Source: Sipunculus nudus
Taxonomy: Eukaryota; Annelida; Sipuncula; Golfingiida; Sipunculidae
Reading direction: 5' to 3'
Assembly: GCA_026874595.1 (NCBI GenBank)
Contig: CM049316.1
Coordinates: 54,445,676-54,509,675, forward strand
Length of the DNA: 64,000 bases
Positions 60,001 through 63,447 of the stretch are shown one piece after another. Every line of letters begins with the position of its first letter. The stretch's first letter is position 1. The notes beneath the pieces are model-generated. The model was not told the DNA's origin and searched no databases. It worked only from the letters and a program-made list of their open reading frames with translations. Both the position numbers and the translations under genes were made by a program.

Positions 60001-61890
60001 ACAGAACTCTCTCTAAGCCAACCATTTGCGGTCTTGTAAGCAGGGTTGGCCATCTTAGGTGTGGGCAGTATACAATGAAAAACTTGGTTGTTAGCCAGGA
60101 TTGAAAAGATCAGTATCTCAGTGATTAAATGGCTGTGTTCGGGGAGGGGGGAGGGATGTTGACAATAATTAAAAATACTTTTATACCAGAACACCATAGG
60201 GCTGCCCTAACTCTTTATACACAGAAAACAAACAAGATAACTTGTGTCTCTGGGACATTTTTTTCTGGGATTATTATATAGTAACTCAGAAAAGTCAGTC
60301 TTAAACTCATTATAATTGGATAATCTGCATTTTCAATCTGTGAATTATAACAGATACCACTATATAAACATATAATATTACAGAAACATCTTGTTTTAAT
60401 TAACTAATAACTTTACTTTCATTTGTGTATTATAAATAATGGAATTCACGTTAGTTTTAAATCTTGCATGCATGGTGTTCCTTCTTGCAACCTTCAGTAA
60501 CTTAAAACACTTGCTTCCAGCAGTGTTATGCCTAATGCATATATATAAATATTTATTATATATATATGCTATATACATAACATTTCAAATGCATGTACAA
60601 GTTTCTTGAATGCATGGCAACTGACACTTTTGTACAGCTAATTGTAATGCAGTATTGTTTTTGGACAACTGGATGTAATATTCTCATAAATGTATATAAT
60701 TTTCCCCTCATTACATCGTCTGTCAGCTACATCTGTCACCAATATATCATATGTATATAATATATCATAGAATACAAGTTTTGTAATTATTGTTAATGGC
60801 ACAAAACTGCTTAAATCAGGTATATTCTGATACAAGTACTTTTTTAAACTCCTGTAACTCCTGTTTAGAAAATGCTCAAAATAATTTATAAATTCAAATC
60901 TTGTGATTTCATTAAACATAAATTTGCAAGCTGTTTCATGTAATGCAAGTACTTATAGGACATTACGTTCATATGATAAATTTATTTACAAGATTTTTTT
61001 AATGTATAGTTTAAATGAACCTGCATTATATTCATGGTAAACAAGAAATACTTGAGATAATTAGATATTTTCATTAATTATTACTTAATTAGAGATGCAG
61101 AGGAGGCTACGGGAGAGGAGCCTGAGGATGCTGACTTTGATGTACCAAAGGTTTATGAACCAGTGAGTAGTTGAGGCTGACTCTCTGAAGAAATATTAAA
61201 TTAGTTTATTGATATAACATCAATATTTTTACTGCAAGATATGTTGTCAGATTTATATCAATATTTGCACAAGGCAGTAACACAGCAATAATCAAGTATT
61301 AATAGTAAAAAGAAAAGACTACATGTTTCAAGTGCACTCACTTTACCTTGATATATCTATATCAACTGTCAAAAATTTTGATGCAGGATTTTTAATGAAA
61401 TTCAGTTCTGGTTAAATTAAAATTAAGTTCCAGTTTTATATAACAAACTTGTACTGGGGGACTTGAAAATACTTTCAGACCTTGTATTTCATGAGATATA
61501 TGAAGATTTTGAGAAATTACTTTGTAATTTACAGGATTTTGTGAAAAAAAAACAGGTATGTTTGGATAAACCACTGTGGGGCCTTAGGGGACCTTTGAGA
61601 CTATGTCCGATCATTGTGTCTTCTTATTTTCTGCAGATTGAGTCCTTCAGTCAGCTACAGGAGCGCCTACTCATGTACATGCAGCAGTACAATGACTCCA
61701 TCAGAGGAGCGGGAATGGATCTGGTGTTCTTCCAAGACGCGATGGTCCATCTTGTCAAGATCTCGCGTATCATCCGCACCCCTCGTGGCAACGCCTTGCT
61801 GGTTGGTGTTGGAGGCTCCGGAAAACAGTCTCTTACTAAGCTGGCTTCCTTCATAGCAGGATACAAGACTTTCCAGATCACCCTCACAAG
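17941..61890 (+). CDS. DNAH5/DNAH8: Axonemal dynein heavy chain, DNAH5/DNAH8 family (partial; spliced gene span)
   Basis: Motor heavy chain of the ciliary/flagellar outer dynein arm; it hydrolyses ATP to slide axonemal doublet microtubules. Exons found here splice in frame to about 2987 codons (8963 nt), against roughly 4600 residues for the family, so the C-terminal third lies beyond the window. Order of domains, numbered from exon 2: N-terminal tail (1 to about 1250), linker (about 1280-1900), AAA1 (about 1910-2250, P-loop GPAGTGKT, Walker B CFDEFN), AAA2 (P-loop GPSGAGKT), AAA3 (P-loop GEQGTAKT, Walker B FIDDIN), start of AAA4 (P-loop GVGGSGKQ). Similarity to vertebrate DNAH5 was judged from memory and is near-continuous through linker and AAA domains. 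Invertebrates often have one gene for the DNAH5/DNAH8 pair, so I do not choose between them. Splice phases agree at every junction; no disabling change is seen. The start codon must come from an upstream first exon, because exon 2 begins in phase 0 without an ATG. Confidence 0.95.
18825..18906 (+). CDS. DNAH5/DNAH8: Dynein heavy chain exon 3
   Basis: Encodes [21 protein letters not shown] and an acidic tail EPESDA, ending in phase 1. It follows a long T-rich acceptor ending TTAG; the donor is G|GTGAGC. It corresponds to the family's conserved FYYQ block in the N-terminal tail. Confidence 0.92.
19127..19550 (+). repeat. 41-bp tandem array repeating the exon 4 splice acceptor
   Basis: Unit TCCTTTATAATTCTGTGGTC...TACATTACAG plus about 10 exonic bases. 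The AG of the acceptor falls at 19167, 19208, 19249, 19294, 19335, 19376, 19417, 19458, 19499 and 19540. All spacings are 41 bp except one of 45, where TATG-type bases are inserted. Only the last leads into exon 4. Confidence 0.95.
19541..19701 (+). CDS. DNAH5/DNAH8: Dynein heavy chain exon 4
   Basis: Encodes [20 protein letters not shown] then [15 protein letters not shown]...[15 protein letters not shown], matching the KPKVFVTEG...AITPDNI block of DNAH5. Its acceptor is the last of ten near-identical acceptors in a 41-bp tandem array. The start at 19541 is set by phase and by the reading frame; every upstream acceptor leads to a stop. Confidence 0.92.
20220..20424 (+). CDS. DNAH5/DNAH8: Dynein heavy chain exon 5
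   Basis: Encodes [20 protein letters not shown]...[16 protein letters not shown]...[12 protein letters not shown], matching the conserved EVSFNMLDA...GWGEL...LEGFVNVLSG stretch. Phase 0 in and phase 1 out (G|GTGAGT). Confidence 0.94.
21031..21371 (+). CDS. DNAH5/DNAH8: Dynein heavy chain exon 6
   Basis: Encodes [20 protein letters not shown]...[20 protein letters not shown]...[20 protein letters not shown]...[15 protein letters not shown]. This is the start of the tail domain annotated as DHC_N1 in the family. AELDHWKKR is the hallmark motif. The donor is AAG|GTTAGT. Confidence 0.96.
22111..22224 (+). CDS. DNAH5/DNAH8: Dynein heavy chain exon 7
   Basis: Encodes [20 protein letters not shown]...[17 protein letters not shown], a highly conserved part of the dimerisation/assembly tail. 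Phase 0 on both sides; the donor is CCG|GTAGGA. Confidence 0.95.
22519..22626 (+). CDS. DNAH5/DNAH8: Dynein heavy chain exon 8
   Basis: Encodes [20 protein letters not shown]...[15 protein letters not shown], the conserved YYNTSE block of the tail domain. Acceptor TTTAG|GTTGGC; donor AAG|GTCAGT; phase 0 on both sides. It was too short to be caught as a long open frame. Confidence 0.93.
22850..23200. repeat. Probable old dispersed repeat in intron 8
   Basis: Phrases such as ACTTGCCC recur at both ends of the block (around 22880, 22915 and 23177). There is no coding potential. The call rests on internal phrase recurrence only. Confidence 0.3.
23331..23640 (+). CDS. DNAH5/DNAH8: Dynein heavy chain exon 9
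   Basis: Encodes [20 protein letters not shown]...[20 protein letters not shown]...[17 protein letters not shown]...DSKIEG. The [13 protein letters not shown] motif is diagnostic for the axonemal tail domain. Phase 0 in, phase 1 out (G|GTAAGT). Confidence 0.95.
24079..24215 (+). CDS. DNAH5/DNAH8: Dynein heavy chain exon 10
   Basis: Encodes (G)[18 protein letters not shown] then [20 protein letters not shown] and RQIQELH. It matches the family's FLDQRKMDFDQDYEEF block. The acceptor GGCAG has a poor pyrimidine tract, but phase and conservation fix it. Donor CAT|GTTAGT. Confidence 0.93.
24286..24620. mobile_element. Hairpin-headed repeat in intron 10
   Basis: Begins with an imperfect hairpin (AGTTATGCCTCCACC paired with GGTGGGAATAACT), followed by a CTGTC-rich stretch at 24340-24375. 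This is the same head architecture as the elements at 30355 and 45203. Confidence 0.45.
24905..25133 (+). CDS. DNAH5/DNAH8: Dynein heavy chain exon 11
   Basis: Encodes [20 protein letters not shown]...[20 protein letters not shown]...[20 protein letters not shown]. The [11 protein letters not shown] and PPIAGK motifs (the latter shared with exon 12) are conserved in the tail domain. Phase 1 at the donor. Confidence 0.95.
25643..25821 (+). CDS. DNAH5/DNAH8: Dynein heavy chain exon 12
   Basis: Encodes [20 protein letters not shown]...[20 protein letters not shown]...[16 protein letters not shown], matching the GKILWARQLFHRIQQPM and E.LFHRAWLRQ blocks. The following intron contains the 1.2-kb hairpin-capped repeat at 26139-27335. 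Confidence 0.95.
26139..27335 (+). mobile_element. Helitron-like non-autonomous element, copy A (intron 12)
   Basis: The 5' hairpin GTATCCGC...GCGGATAC is at 26145-26174. The core has about four units of 260-280 bp containing GGTGGCGCCACCTGCAACCA. It ends in CTAG at 27332-27335 followed by T. It fills most of the intron; the long open frames on both strands inside it are by-products. Confidence 0.7.
27369..27575 (+). CDS. DNAH5/DNAH8: Dynein heavy chain exon 13
   Basis: Encodes [20 protein letters not shown]...[20 protein letters not shown]...[19 protein letters not shown]. The VNFDP and RETECM motifs are tail-domain signatures. Phase 0 on both sides; donor AAT|GTAAGT. Confidence 0.95.
27963..28280 (+). 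CDS. DNAH5/DNAH8: Dynein heavy chain exon 14
   Basis: Encodes [20 protein letters not shown]...[20 protein letters not shown]...[20 protein letters not shown]...[11 protein letters not shown]. The LEPGL...TWTS and DRVNDL.EFRID blocks are conserved. Phase 0 on both sides (CAG|GTAGGT). Confidence 0.95.
29115..29240. repeat. Dispersed repeat, copy 2
   Basis: Diverged relative of 17485-17600, in the intron just before exon 15. Confidence 0.5.
29333..29504 (+). CDS. DNAH5/DNAH8: Dynein heavy chain exon 15
   Basis: Encodes [20 protein letters not shown]...[20 protein letters not shown] and a Glu/Asp/Lys-rich end. The first half matches the DNAH5 block LCVNGAQIL...EAVNELINML. The acidic end corresponds to a length-variable, probably disordered loop. 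Phase 1 donor A|GTAAGA. Confidence 0.93.
29960..30232 (+). CDS. DNAH5/DNAH8: Dynein heavy chain exon 16
   Basis: Begins with a Ser/Arg/Gly-rich stretch ([20 protein letters not shown]), then [20 protein letters not shown]...[20 protein letters not shown] and RKRITASS. The second half matches the HFNHQN.DALLKVTRNTLE block. The Ser/Arg-rich segment follows the acidic end of exon 15, making an acidic-then-basic low-complexity insert. Confidence 0.93.
30355..30994 (+). mobile_element. Hairpin-headed repeat in intron 16
   Basis: The 5' hairpin TAGCTCAGTTGACT...AGTCATATGAGCTA is at 30355-30385, followed by a GTCCGTCTATCTGTCTG stretch. It is closely related to the head of the element at 45203. The right end is uncertain, near GCGTGCCATGGCCTATGAGC. 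Confidence 0.55.
31121..31560 (+). CDS. DNAH5/DNAH8: Dynein heavy chain exon 17
   Basis: Encodes [20 protein letters not shown]...[20 protein letters not shown]...GVAQWSKE, then a variable charged segment (about residues 1055-1100), then [20 protein letters not shown]...INSNKK. It matches the IPNI.M.PALE.VQQ and NYYKNVSENKEI blocks. Ends phase 0, donor AAG|GTAGTC. Confidence 0.95.
31930..32116 (+). repeat. 57-bp tandem array repeating the exon 18 splice acceptor
   Basis: Units begin at 31930, 31986, 32043 and 32100. Each starts with a version of GAGGTTACCACTGCTCT (first 17 exonic bases) followed by intron ending TTTTCAG. Acceptor AGs end at 31985, 32042 and 32099. Confidence 0.95.
32100..32301 (+). 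CDS. DNAH5/DNAH8: Dynein heavy chain exon 18 (with possible in-frame 5' extensions)
   Basis: Encodes [20 protein letters not shown]...[20 protein letters not shown]...DVGPIAIYT. The start at 32100 is chosen by similarity to DNAH5 (KKEVITSMDCFKRYNHIW). Two further acceptors at 31985 and 32042 head tandem copies of the boundary; both are in frame and open, and would add 38 or 19 residues. Phase 1 at the donor. Confidence 0.93.
32470..32890. repeat. Diverged tandem repeat in intron 18
   Basis: Phrases ATTTACCAATAGA...CTCACC and TGCA(A/T)(A/G)TTAAA(T/G)GAGGT recur two to three times. No gene is seen in the remainder of the intron to 33412. Confidence 0.5.
33413..33648 (+). CDS. DNAH5/DNAH8: Dynein heavy chain exon 19
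   Basis: Encodes [20 protein letters not shown]...[20 protein letters not shown]...[20 protein letters not shown]...[29 protein letters not shown] is a strongly conserved segment. Donor GAG|GTAATT, phase 0. Confidence 0.96.
33720..34165. repeat. GACTTGGACT-rich simple repeat block
   Basis: Two clusters (33722-33820 and 34052-34165) of GGACTTGGACTCGG-type 6-mer repeats flank unrelated AT-rich sequence, all in intron 19. No coding potential is supported. Confidence 0.7.
34648..34866 (+). CDS. DNAH5/DNAH8: Dynein heavy chain exon 20
   Basis: Encodes [20 protein letters not shown]...[20 protein letters not shown]...[18 protein letters not shown]. It is the entry to the linker region (DHC_N2). 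Phase 0 on both sides; donor GGG|GTATGT. Confidence 0.95.
34867..35757. other. Intron 20: no feature recognised
   Basis: AT-rich, with a CA/AAAC-rich low-complexity run at 35150-35195. The minus-strand open frame crossing it (34952-35314) is an effect of that run. Confidence 0.55.
35758..36059 (+). CDS. DNAH5/DNAH8: Dynein heavy chain exon 21
   Basis: Encodes [20 protein letters not shown]...[20 protein letters not shown]...[20 protein letters not shown]...[19 protein letters not shown] and GGEELFGLP are linker signatures. Phase 2 donor AG|GTGATT. Confidence 0.96.
36679..36919 (+). CDS. DNAH5/DNAH8: Dynein heavy chain exon 22
   Basis: Encodes [20 protein letters not shown]...[20 protein letters not shown]...[20 protein letters not shown]...[11 protein letters not shown]. 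It is a linker segment with the conserved CRKLP...W.AF and NKAM..RHW motifs. Phase 0 donor GAG|GTAAGT. Confidence 0.96.
37468..37667 (+). CDS. DNAH5/DNAH8: Dynein heavy chain exon 23
   Basis: Encodes [20 protein letters not shown]...[20 protein letters not shown]...[20 protein letters not shown]. It is a linker segment; [12 protein letters not shown]...EDSLM is near-identical in the family. Phase 2 donor AG|GTAACA. Confidence 0.96.
38295..38448 (+). CDS. DNAH5/DNAH8: Dynein heavy chain exon 24
   Basis: Encodes [20 protein letters not shown]...[20 protein letters not shown]...AKQLPK. W...[19 protein letters not shown] is the most recognisable linker motif of dyneins. The following intron holds the second copy of the 26139 repeat. 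Confidence 0.97.
38576..39414 (+). mobile_element. Helitron-like non-autonomous element, copy B (intron 24)
   Basis: Same head (GTAATTGTATC...) and hairpin (GTATCTGC...GCAGATAC, 38583-38612) as copy A, about two to three core units, and CTAG at 39411-39414 followed by T. Open frames at 38492-38969 on both strands lie in this repeat and are not genes. Confidence 0.7.
39747..39910 (+). CDS. DNAH5/DNAH8: Dynein heavy chain exon 25
   Basis: Encodes [20 protein letters not shown]...[20 protein letters not shown]...LCQKSLTG. The end at 39910 is the first of nine tandem copies of the 5' splice site. Use of any later copy gives GGG TAA, an immediate stop. Confidence 0.95.
39894..40215 (+). repeat. 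37-bp tandem array repeating the exon 25 splice donor
   Basis: Unit CAGAAGTCTCTAACAGG|GTAAGCTGACAGTGACTGGT, 17 exonic plus 20 intronic bases. The donor position recurs exactly every 37 bp at 39911, 39948, 39985, 40022, 40059, 40096, 40133, 40170 and 40207. GT is intact at 39911, 39948, 39985, 40096 and 40133 and mutated in the other four. Confidence 0.95.
40662..40869 (+). CDS. DNAH5/DNAH8: Dynein heavy chain exon 26
   Basis: Encodes [20 protein letters not shown]...[20 protein letters not shown]...[38 protein letters not shown] is a family-wide linker signature. Donor GAT|GTAAGT, phase 0. Confidence 0.97.
41078..41239 (+). CDS. DNAH5/DNAH8: Dynein heavy chain exon 27
   Basis: Encodes [20 protein letters not shown]...[20 protein letters not shown]...[10 protein letters not shown], the VEIWL...M..SL linker motif. 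Phase 0 on both sides. Confidence 0.95.
41988..42212 (+). CDS. DNAH5/DNAH8: Dynein heavy chain exon 28
   Basis: Encodes [20 protein letters not shown]...[20 protein letters not shown]...[20 protein letters not shown]. It is the C-terminal end of the linker (HVHQRD motif). Phase 0 on both sides, donor TTG|GTAAGT. Confidence 0.96.
42674..42846 (+). CDS. DNAH5/DNAH8: Dynein heavy chain exon 29 (entry to AAA1)
   Basis: Encodes [20 protein letters not shown]...[20 protein letters not shown]...PLTDR. It contains FDW..Q.RFY and [15 protein letters not shown], immediately upstream of the AAA1 P-loop. Phase 2 donor AG|GTGAGA. Confidence 0.96.
43182..43548 (+). CDS. DNAH5/DNAH8: Dynein heavy chain exon 30 (AAA1 P-loop and Walker B)
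   Basis: Encodes the catalytic AAA1 core: [20 protein letters not shown] then [20 protein letters not shown]...[20 protein letters not shown]...[20 protein letters not shown]...[19 protein letters not shown]. The Walker A GPAGTGKT is at 43237-43260, and the Walker B CFDEFN begins at 43387 with catalytic Asp and Glu intact. This is the main ATPase site of the motor. Confidence 0.98.
44148..44342 (+). CDS. DNAH5/DNAH8: Dynein heavy chain exon 31 (AAA1 sensor I)
   Basis: Begins [20 protein letters not shown] (sensor-I Asn and conserved Arg) followed by [20 protein letters not shown]...[15 protein letters not shown]. The MNPGYAGR motif is split by the intron after Met. Phase 0 on both sides. Confidence 0.97.
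44376..44559 (+). mobile_element. Short relative of the TAGCTCA-headed element (intron 31)
   Basis: Starts TTTTTAGCTCAACTTACCAT and ends GTCGTGACCCCTGGGTCTCT, the same end types as the longer element at 45197-47867. It is probably a deletion derivative. Confidence 0.45.
44881..45177 (+). CDS. DNAH5/DNAH8: Dynein heavy chain exon 32 (AAA1 small subdomain)
   Basis: Encodes [20 protein letters not shown]...[20 protein letters not shown]...[20 protein letters not shown]. The HYDFGLR sensor-II motif and E...RALRD.N..KL are AAA1 signatures. The next intron (3.2 kb) contains the large hairpin-capped repeat. Confidence 0.97.
45197..47867 (+). mobile_element. Large hairpin-headed non-autonomous element (intron 32)
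   Basis: The hairpin TAGCTCAGCTGAC...GTCATCTGAGCTA is at 45203-45233, then a (GTCC)n microsatellite at 45249-45308, then two diverged copies of a unit of about 680 bp (each ending near TTTGACCATGGCACGTTT, about 45810 and 46488), then AT-rich sequence. The proposed right end is GAGCGCCGTGACCCATAGGT near 47842. No transposase was seen. Confidence 0.5.
48388..48634 (+). CDS. DNAH5/DNAH8: Dynein heavy chain exon 33 (AAA2 P-loop)
   Basis: Encodes [20 protein letters not shown] then [20 protein letters not shown]...[20 protein letters not shown]...[17 protein letters not shown]. Walker A GPSGAGKT is at 48430-48453. In axonemal dyneins AAA2 binds nucleotide structurally. Phase 1 donor. Confidence 0.97.
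49128..49369 (+). CDS. DNAH5/DNAH8: Dynein heavy chain exon 34 (AAA2 Walker B and Arg finger region)
   Basis: Encodes [20 protein letters not shown]...[20 protein letters not shown]...[20 protein letters not shown]. The AAA2 Walker B equivalent ends LDGPVD, and [11 protein letters not shown] carries the conserved Arg. It is almost identical to vertebrate homologues across this stretch. Confidence 0.97.
49927..50395 (+). mobile_element. Hairpin-headed repeat in intron 34
   Basis: The hairpin GTCTCCCC...GGGGAGAC is at 49935-49959. Two internal units contain GA(G/A)(T/C)(C/T)(G/A)CTCA(A/C)(T/C)ATTTTTTCATG(A/T)AATTTTA. A related right-end fragment (GGCCCATAGGGAGGG) occurs again near 53290. Confidence 0.5.
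50418..50558 (+). CDS. DNAH5/DNAH8: Dynein heavy chain exon 35
   Basis: Encodes [20 protein letters not shown]...[20 protein letters not shown]...FVIRQ, an AAA2 small-domain segment. Phase 0 on both sides (CAG|GTGAGT). The following intron carries the 180-bp tandem repeat block. Confidence 0.93.
50899..52120 (+). mobile_element. Helitron-like element with 180-bp tandem repeats, copy 2 (intron 35)
   Basis: The hairpin GCCCCCGCCAC-AAA-GTGGCCGGGGC is at 50899-50923, followed by seven units. The phrase GTACGGACTTTTTTTCGCAA (or a variant) starts at 50974, 51153, 51333, 51513, 51695, 51857 and 52037, so the period is about 180 bp with one unit of 162. The 3' hairpin and CTAG seen in copy 1 are missing. 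Confidence 0.75.
52628..52805. mobile_element. Short inverted-repeat element beside exon 36
   Basis: The left end ACAGTGGAACCTATCTGAAT and the right end (read on the other strand) ACAGTGAAACCTGTGTACTA are inverted relatives. The interior repeats AAGACCACCTGT. It ends 63 bp before exon 36. Confidence 0.6.
52869..53109 (+). CDS. DNAH5/DNAH8: Dynein heavy chain exon 36
   Basis: Encodes [20 protein letters not shown]...[20 protein letters not shown]...FDYMVDNEG. It is the AAA2-AAA3 connection; LQGLIP and F.L.WS.GA.LE are conserved. The acceptor TATCTCAG lies about 60 bp after a short inverted-repeat element. Phase 1 donor. Confidence 0.94.
53190..53310. repeat. Fragment of the 49927 repeat
   Basis: Shares GTCAAATC...AGGA..TT.TGTGAACCC...GTAGTCCA.ATTTT..TCAA.TTT and GGCCCATAGGGAGGG with the right half of 49927-50395. 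Confidence 0.5.
53515..53792 (+). CDS. DNAH5/DNAH8: Dynein heavy chain exon 37 (AAA3 P-loop)
   Basis: Encodes [20 protein letters not shown]...[20 protein letters not shown]...[20 protein letters not shown]...[14 protein letters not shown]. The AAA3 Walker A GEQGTAKT is at 53673-53696. AAA3 regulates motor release from microtubules. Phase 0 donor. Confidence 0.97.
54128..54343 (+). CDS. DNAH5/DNAH8: Dynein heavy chain exon 38 (AAA3 Walker B)
   Basis: Encodes [20 protein letters not shown]...[20 protein letters not shown]...[14 protein letters not shown]. It contains the AAA3 Walker B FIDDINMP and the family-typical Y.D.R.G..YGPP. Phase 0 on both sides. Confidence 0.97.
54480..54790 (-). mobile_element. 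Dispersed SINE-like repeat, copy 2 (intron 38)
   Basis: Related to 1831-2110 and longer. Read on the minus strand, it has a B-box-like GAGTTCAAATCTC near its head (about 54730), suggesting a tRNA-derived SINE in reverse orientation. Confidence 0.55.
54791..55408. other. Remainder of intron 38: no feature recognised
   Basis: A short C-rich tract (CACCACCACCCGTG... at 54880-54920) and AT-rich sequence. No coding sequence. Confidence 0.5.
55409..55639 (+). CDS. DNAH5/DNAH8: Dynein heavy chain exon 39 (GC donor)
   Basis: Encodes [20 protein letters not shown]...[20 protein letters not shown]...[12 protein letters not shown]. The PGGGRN.I..R..R.F sensor region of AAA3 is intact. The exon ends AAG|GCAAGT: a GC instead of GT, otherwise a perfect donor. 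Joining at this point keeps [14 protein letters not shown] exactly as in homologues. Confidence 0.95.
56186..56349 (+). CDS. DNAH5/DNAH8: Dynein heavy chain exon 40
   Basis: Encodes [20 protein letters not shown]...[20 protein letters not shown]...[27 protein letters not shown] is the AAA3 small-subdomain signature. Ends phase 2, ready for either exon 41a or 41b. Confidence 0.97.
56350..58105. other. Intron before exon 41a: no further exon copy found
   Basis: I searched by eye for a third copy of the exon 41 sequence (WF.K...YF.DF pattern followed by GAG|GT) and saw none. Short open frames here carry no known motif. Confidence 0.45.
58106..58228 (+). CDS. DNAH5/DNAH8: Dynein heavy chain alternative exon 41a
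   Basis: Encodes [20 protein letters not shown] then [20 protein letters not shown] (123 nt, enters phase 2, leaves phase 2). It occupies the position of the DNAH5 block RFT...WFDK...EEEFGEE...YFVDFLR. It shares 21 of 42 residues with exon 41b (hand count, including the two split Arg). Either exon fits between exons 40 and 42; both together would also stay in frame. Confidence 0.88.
58957..59079 (+). CDS. DNAH5/DNAH8: Dynein heavy chain alternative exon 41b
   Basis: Encodes [20 protein letters not shown] then [20 protein letters not shown], the same 123-nt length and the same phases as 41a. WFDK and VEEE.GEE make it slightly closer than 41a to the vertebrate segment as remembered. The acceptor (GTGGGGTCAAG|G) has a weak pyrimidine tract, which suits regulated use. 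Donor ATGAG|GTATTG. Confidence 0.88.
59080..61092. other. Intron after exon 41b: no feature recognised
   Basis: AT-rich 2.0-kb intron with TA-rich runs near 60540-60575. No third alternative exon was found. Confidence 0.5.
61093..61162 (+). CDS. DNAH5/DNAH8: Dynein heavy chain exon 42
   Basis: Encodes [20 protein letters not shown] and VYEP, matching the acidic RDAPEA.GE...P.IYEP connector between AAA3 and AAA4. 70 nt, phase 2 in and phase 0 out (CCA|GTGAGT). Confidence 0.9.
61535..61555 (+). CDS. Possible 21-nt in-frame micro-exon (DFVKKKQ)
   Basis: Flanked by TTGTAATTTACAG and CAG|GTATGT, it encodes DFVKKKQ in phase 0 on both sides, exactly between exons 42 and 43, which join in phase 0. 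Homologues remembered go straight from YEP to IESF, so it would be an optional lysine-rich insert in the AAA3-AAA4 connector. It could be a chance pair of sites. Confidence 0.35.
61637..61890 (+). CDS. DNAH5/DNAH8: Dynein heavy chain exon 43 (AAA4 P-loop; last exon in window)
   Basis: Encodes [20 protein letters not shown]...[20 protein letters not shown]...[20 protein letters not shown] then [20 protein letters not shown]. The AAA4 Walker A is at 61805-61828. It ends in phase 2 (AG|GTATGA); the expected next residues (SYN..NLMEDLK) are not found before 64000, so the gene runs off the window. Confidence 0.97.
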
Positions 61891-61910
61891 GTATGACCAT
61901 TTTTTTAGAT

Positions 61911-62098
61911 ATACACTGGAACCTTGCCTTACCGCAAACCATATTTTAATGACCACCTCAAAATAACAACCACCTTTTCACAGTCCCAATCATATTTTGC
62001 ACTTTTTATCAGACCTCAACTGGGACAACCACCTTGAAAAACGCGACCAATTTATCAAGGTCCTATTGGGCTGTAATTGTGCAGTTTCACTGTATATA
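61911..62098. mobile_element. Short inverted-repeat element beside exon 43
   Basis: The left end ACACTGGAACCTTGCCTTAC and the right end (other strand) ACAGTGAAACTGCACAATTA match the family at 52628. The interior repeats AACAACCACCTT. It begins about 20 bp after the exon 43 donor. Confidence 0.55.
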
Positions 62099-62529
62099 CC
62101 ATAAGATATGTATAATGTTAAGTTCATTCAGGTTGGAGTGTTACATCTTTTTTAAATTACATTAACTCTTGAATCAGTCCAGTTTTAAATTTTGTCTGTA
62201 GTTCTTATCCAAAATATTATAATACTGAGATAGGAAACCAAGATAACTGAAAATATAGGAAAGGAAACTAAGACACTAATGGTGGAGTATCAGGCTTTCA
62301 GACTGAGATTTTAGTAGGCAAGAATGAACCACACAAACTGCCTCTGTTTATTCTTAATTTTCAAGATTTCACTAGATGCTGTTAAATACATGAACCATGA
62401 TGTTGGGACTTTGTAGCAACATGTTTATTTAGCTAAGTTTTACCTATTTTGTAAAACTAGCATTTCTGTTTTCTCTTAATTTGTACATTTGATGTGATAT
62501 GATAATTTTGAAAACAAACATCTACTGTC

Positions 62530-63330
62530 AATTTCCGCATAAACGTTGAGAAATTGGCTCCTAAAAAAATAATCCAGGAATGAGGGGTTGCCTTATGTGC
62601 AGGTCTAAGCCTGACAGTCCAAATTTTACCCAGACTTCGTCAAACTGCCGACCAGAATATCCCGCTGACACAGATAGGACTTGCCTAATCGCTCATCAGA
62701 TGTTCGTTTCCGGGGATGTCAGGTACATATGTGGCCCTTTCAGTCATTAAATACTGTAGAATTAATCTCTCATACTATTTTTTTCAAGTTCGGCCGTTTA
62801 TGCCGTCATTTTAATTGGGTAATGCGGTATATCAAAATTCATGTGATAAACCTGGATGCTGACAACCAGCACATGACCCCGTGCCTAGTTATAATTAACG
62901 AGCTTCATTCATGGGCTATTGAGCATGGGTGCTAGAGGCACGAGTATTGCGTAATCAATTGGGGTTTTATCAATGGCATCGACTTCTGTGTATTTGACAT
63001 CAAAGTCAGTTTAAGAATTGCTCGGCAACAACATTTGATGCTTGTTCAAGCGAGCAAACACGCAAATGGCCGGGGGCCGCTGTTTGTGAATATGAACAGG
63101 TGACAAAGGCGGACAAACTCGGGTGAACATCAAAGCCATTTTCCCCATTGACACAGTTCATGGGTCTTCAGAGCGCAATGGTTTCATAACTTCAGACAAT
63201 TAAAATGCTGACAGTTAGCTTGGAATTATATGCCATGATGATCGCCATGACCCGCATATAACTGTGGTCGACCAAACAGGTCAGACGTGATACGTGTTCC
63301 ATTCAGCCAGTGATCGTATCGAGTAGCTGA
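62530..63330. repeat. Possible decayed DNA transposon or unique GC-richer block
   Basis: Base composition is visibly less AT-rich than the flanks. CTTATGTGCAGGTC (about 62593) is matched in inverted orientation by GACCCGCATATAA (about 63249). No transposase reading frame was seen. It lies within the intron after exon 43. Confidence 0.3.
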
Positions 63331-63447
63331 TAAATCGGCAGTCTGTTAAGTACTGGGATTTAAAATACAAACGGATATCATATTTTCATTCACAGATAAT
63401 CAATTTTGAACATTGACGAAGATAATTTTATTTGATCCACTGTCAGA

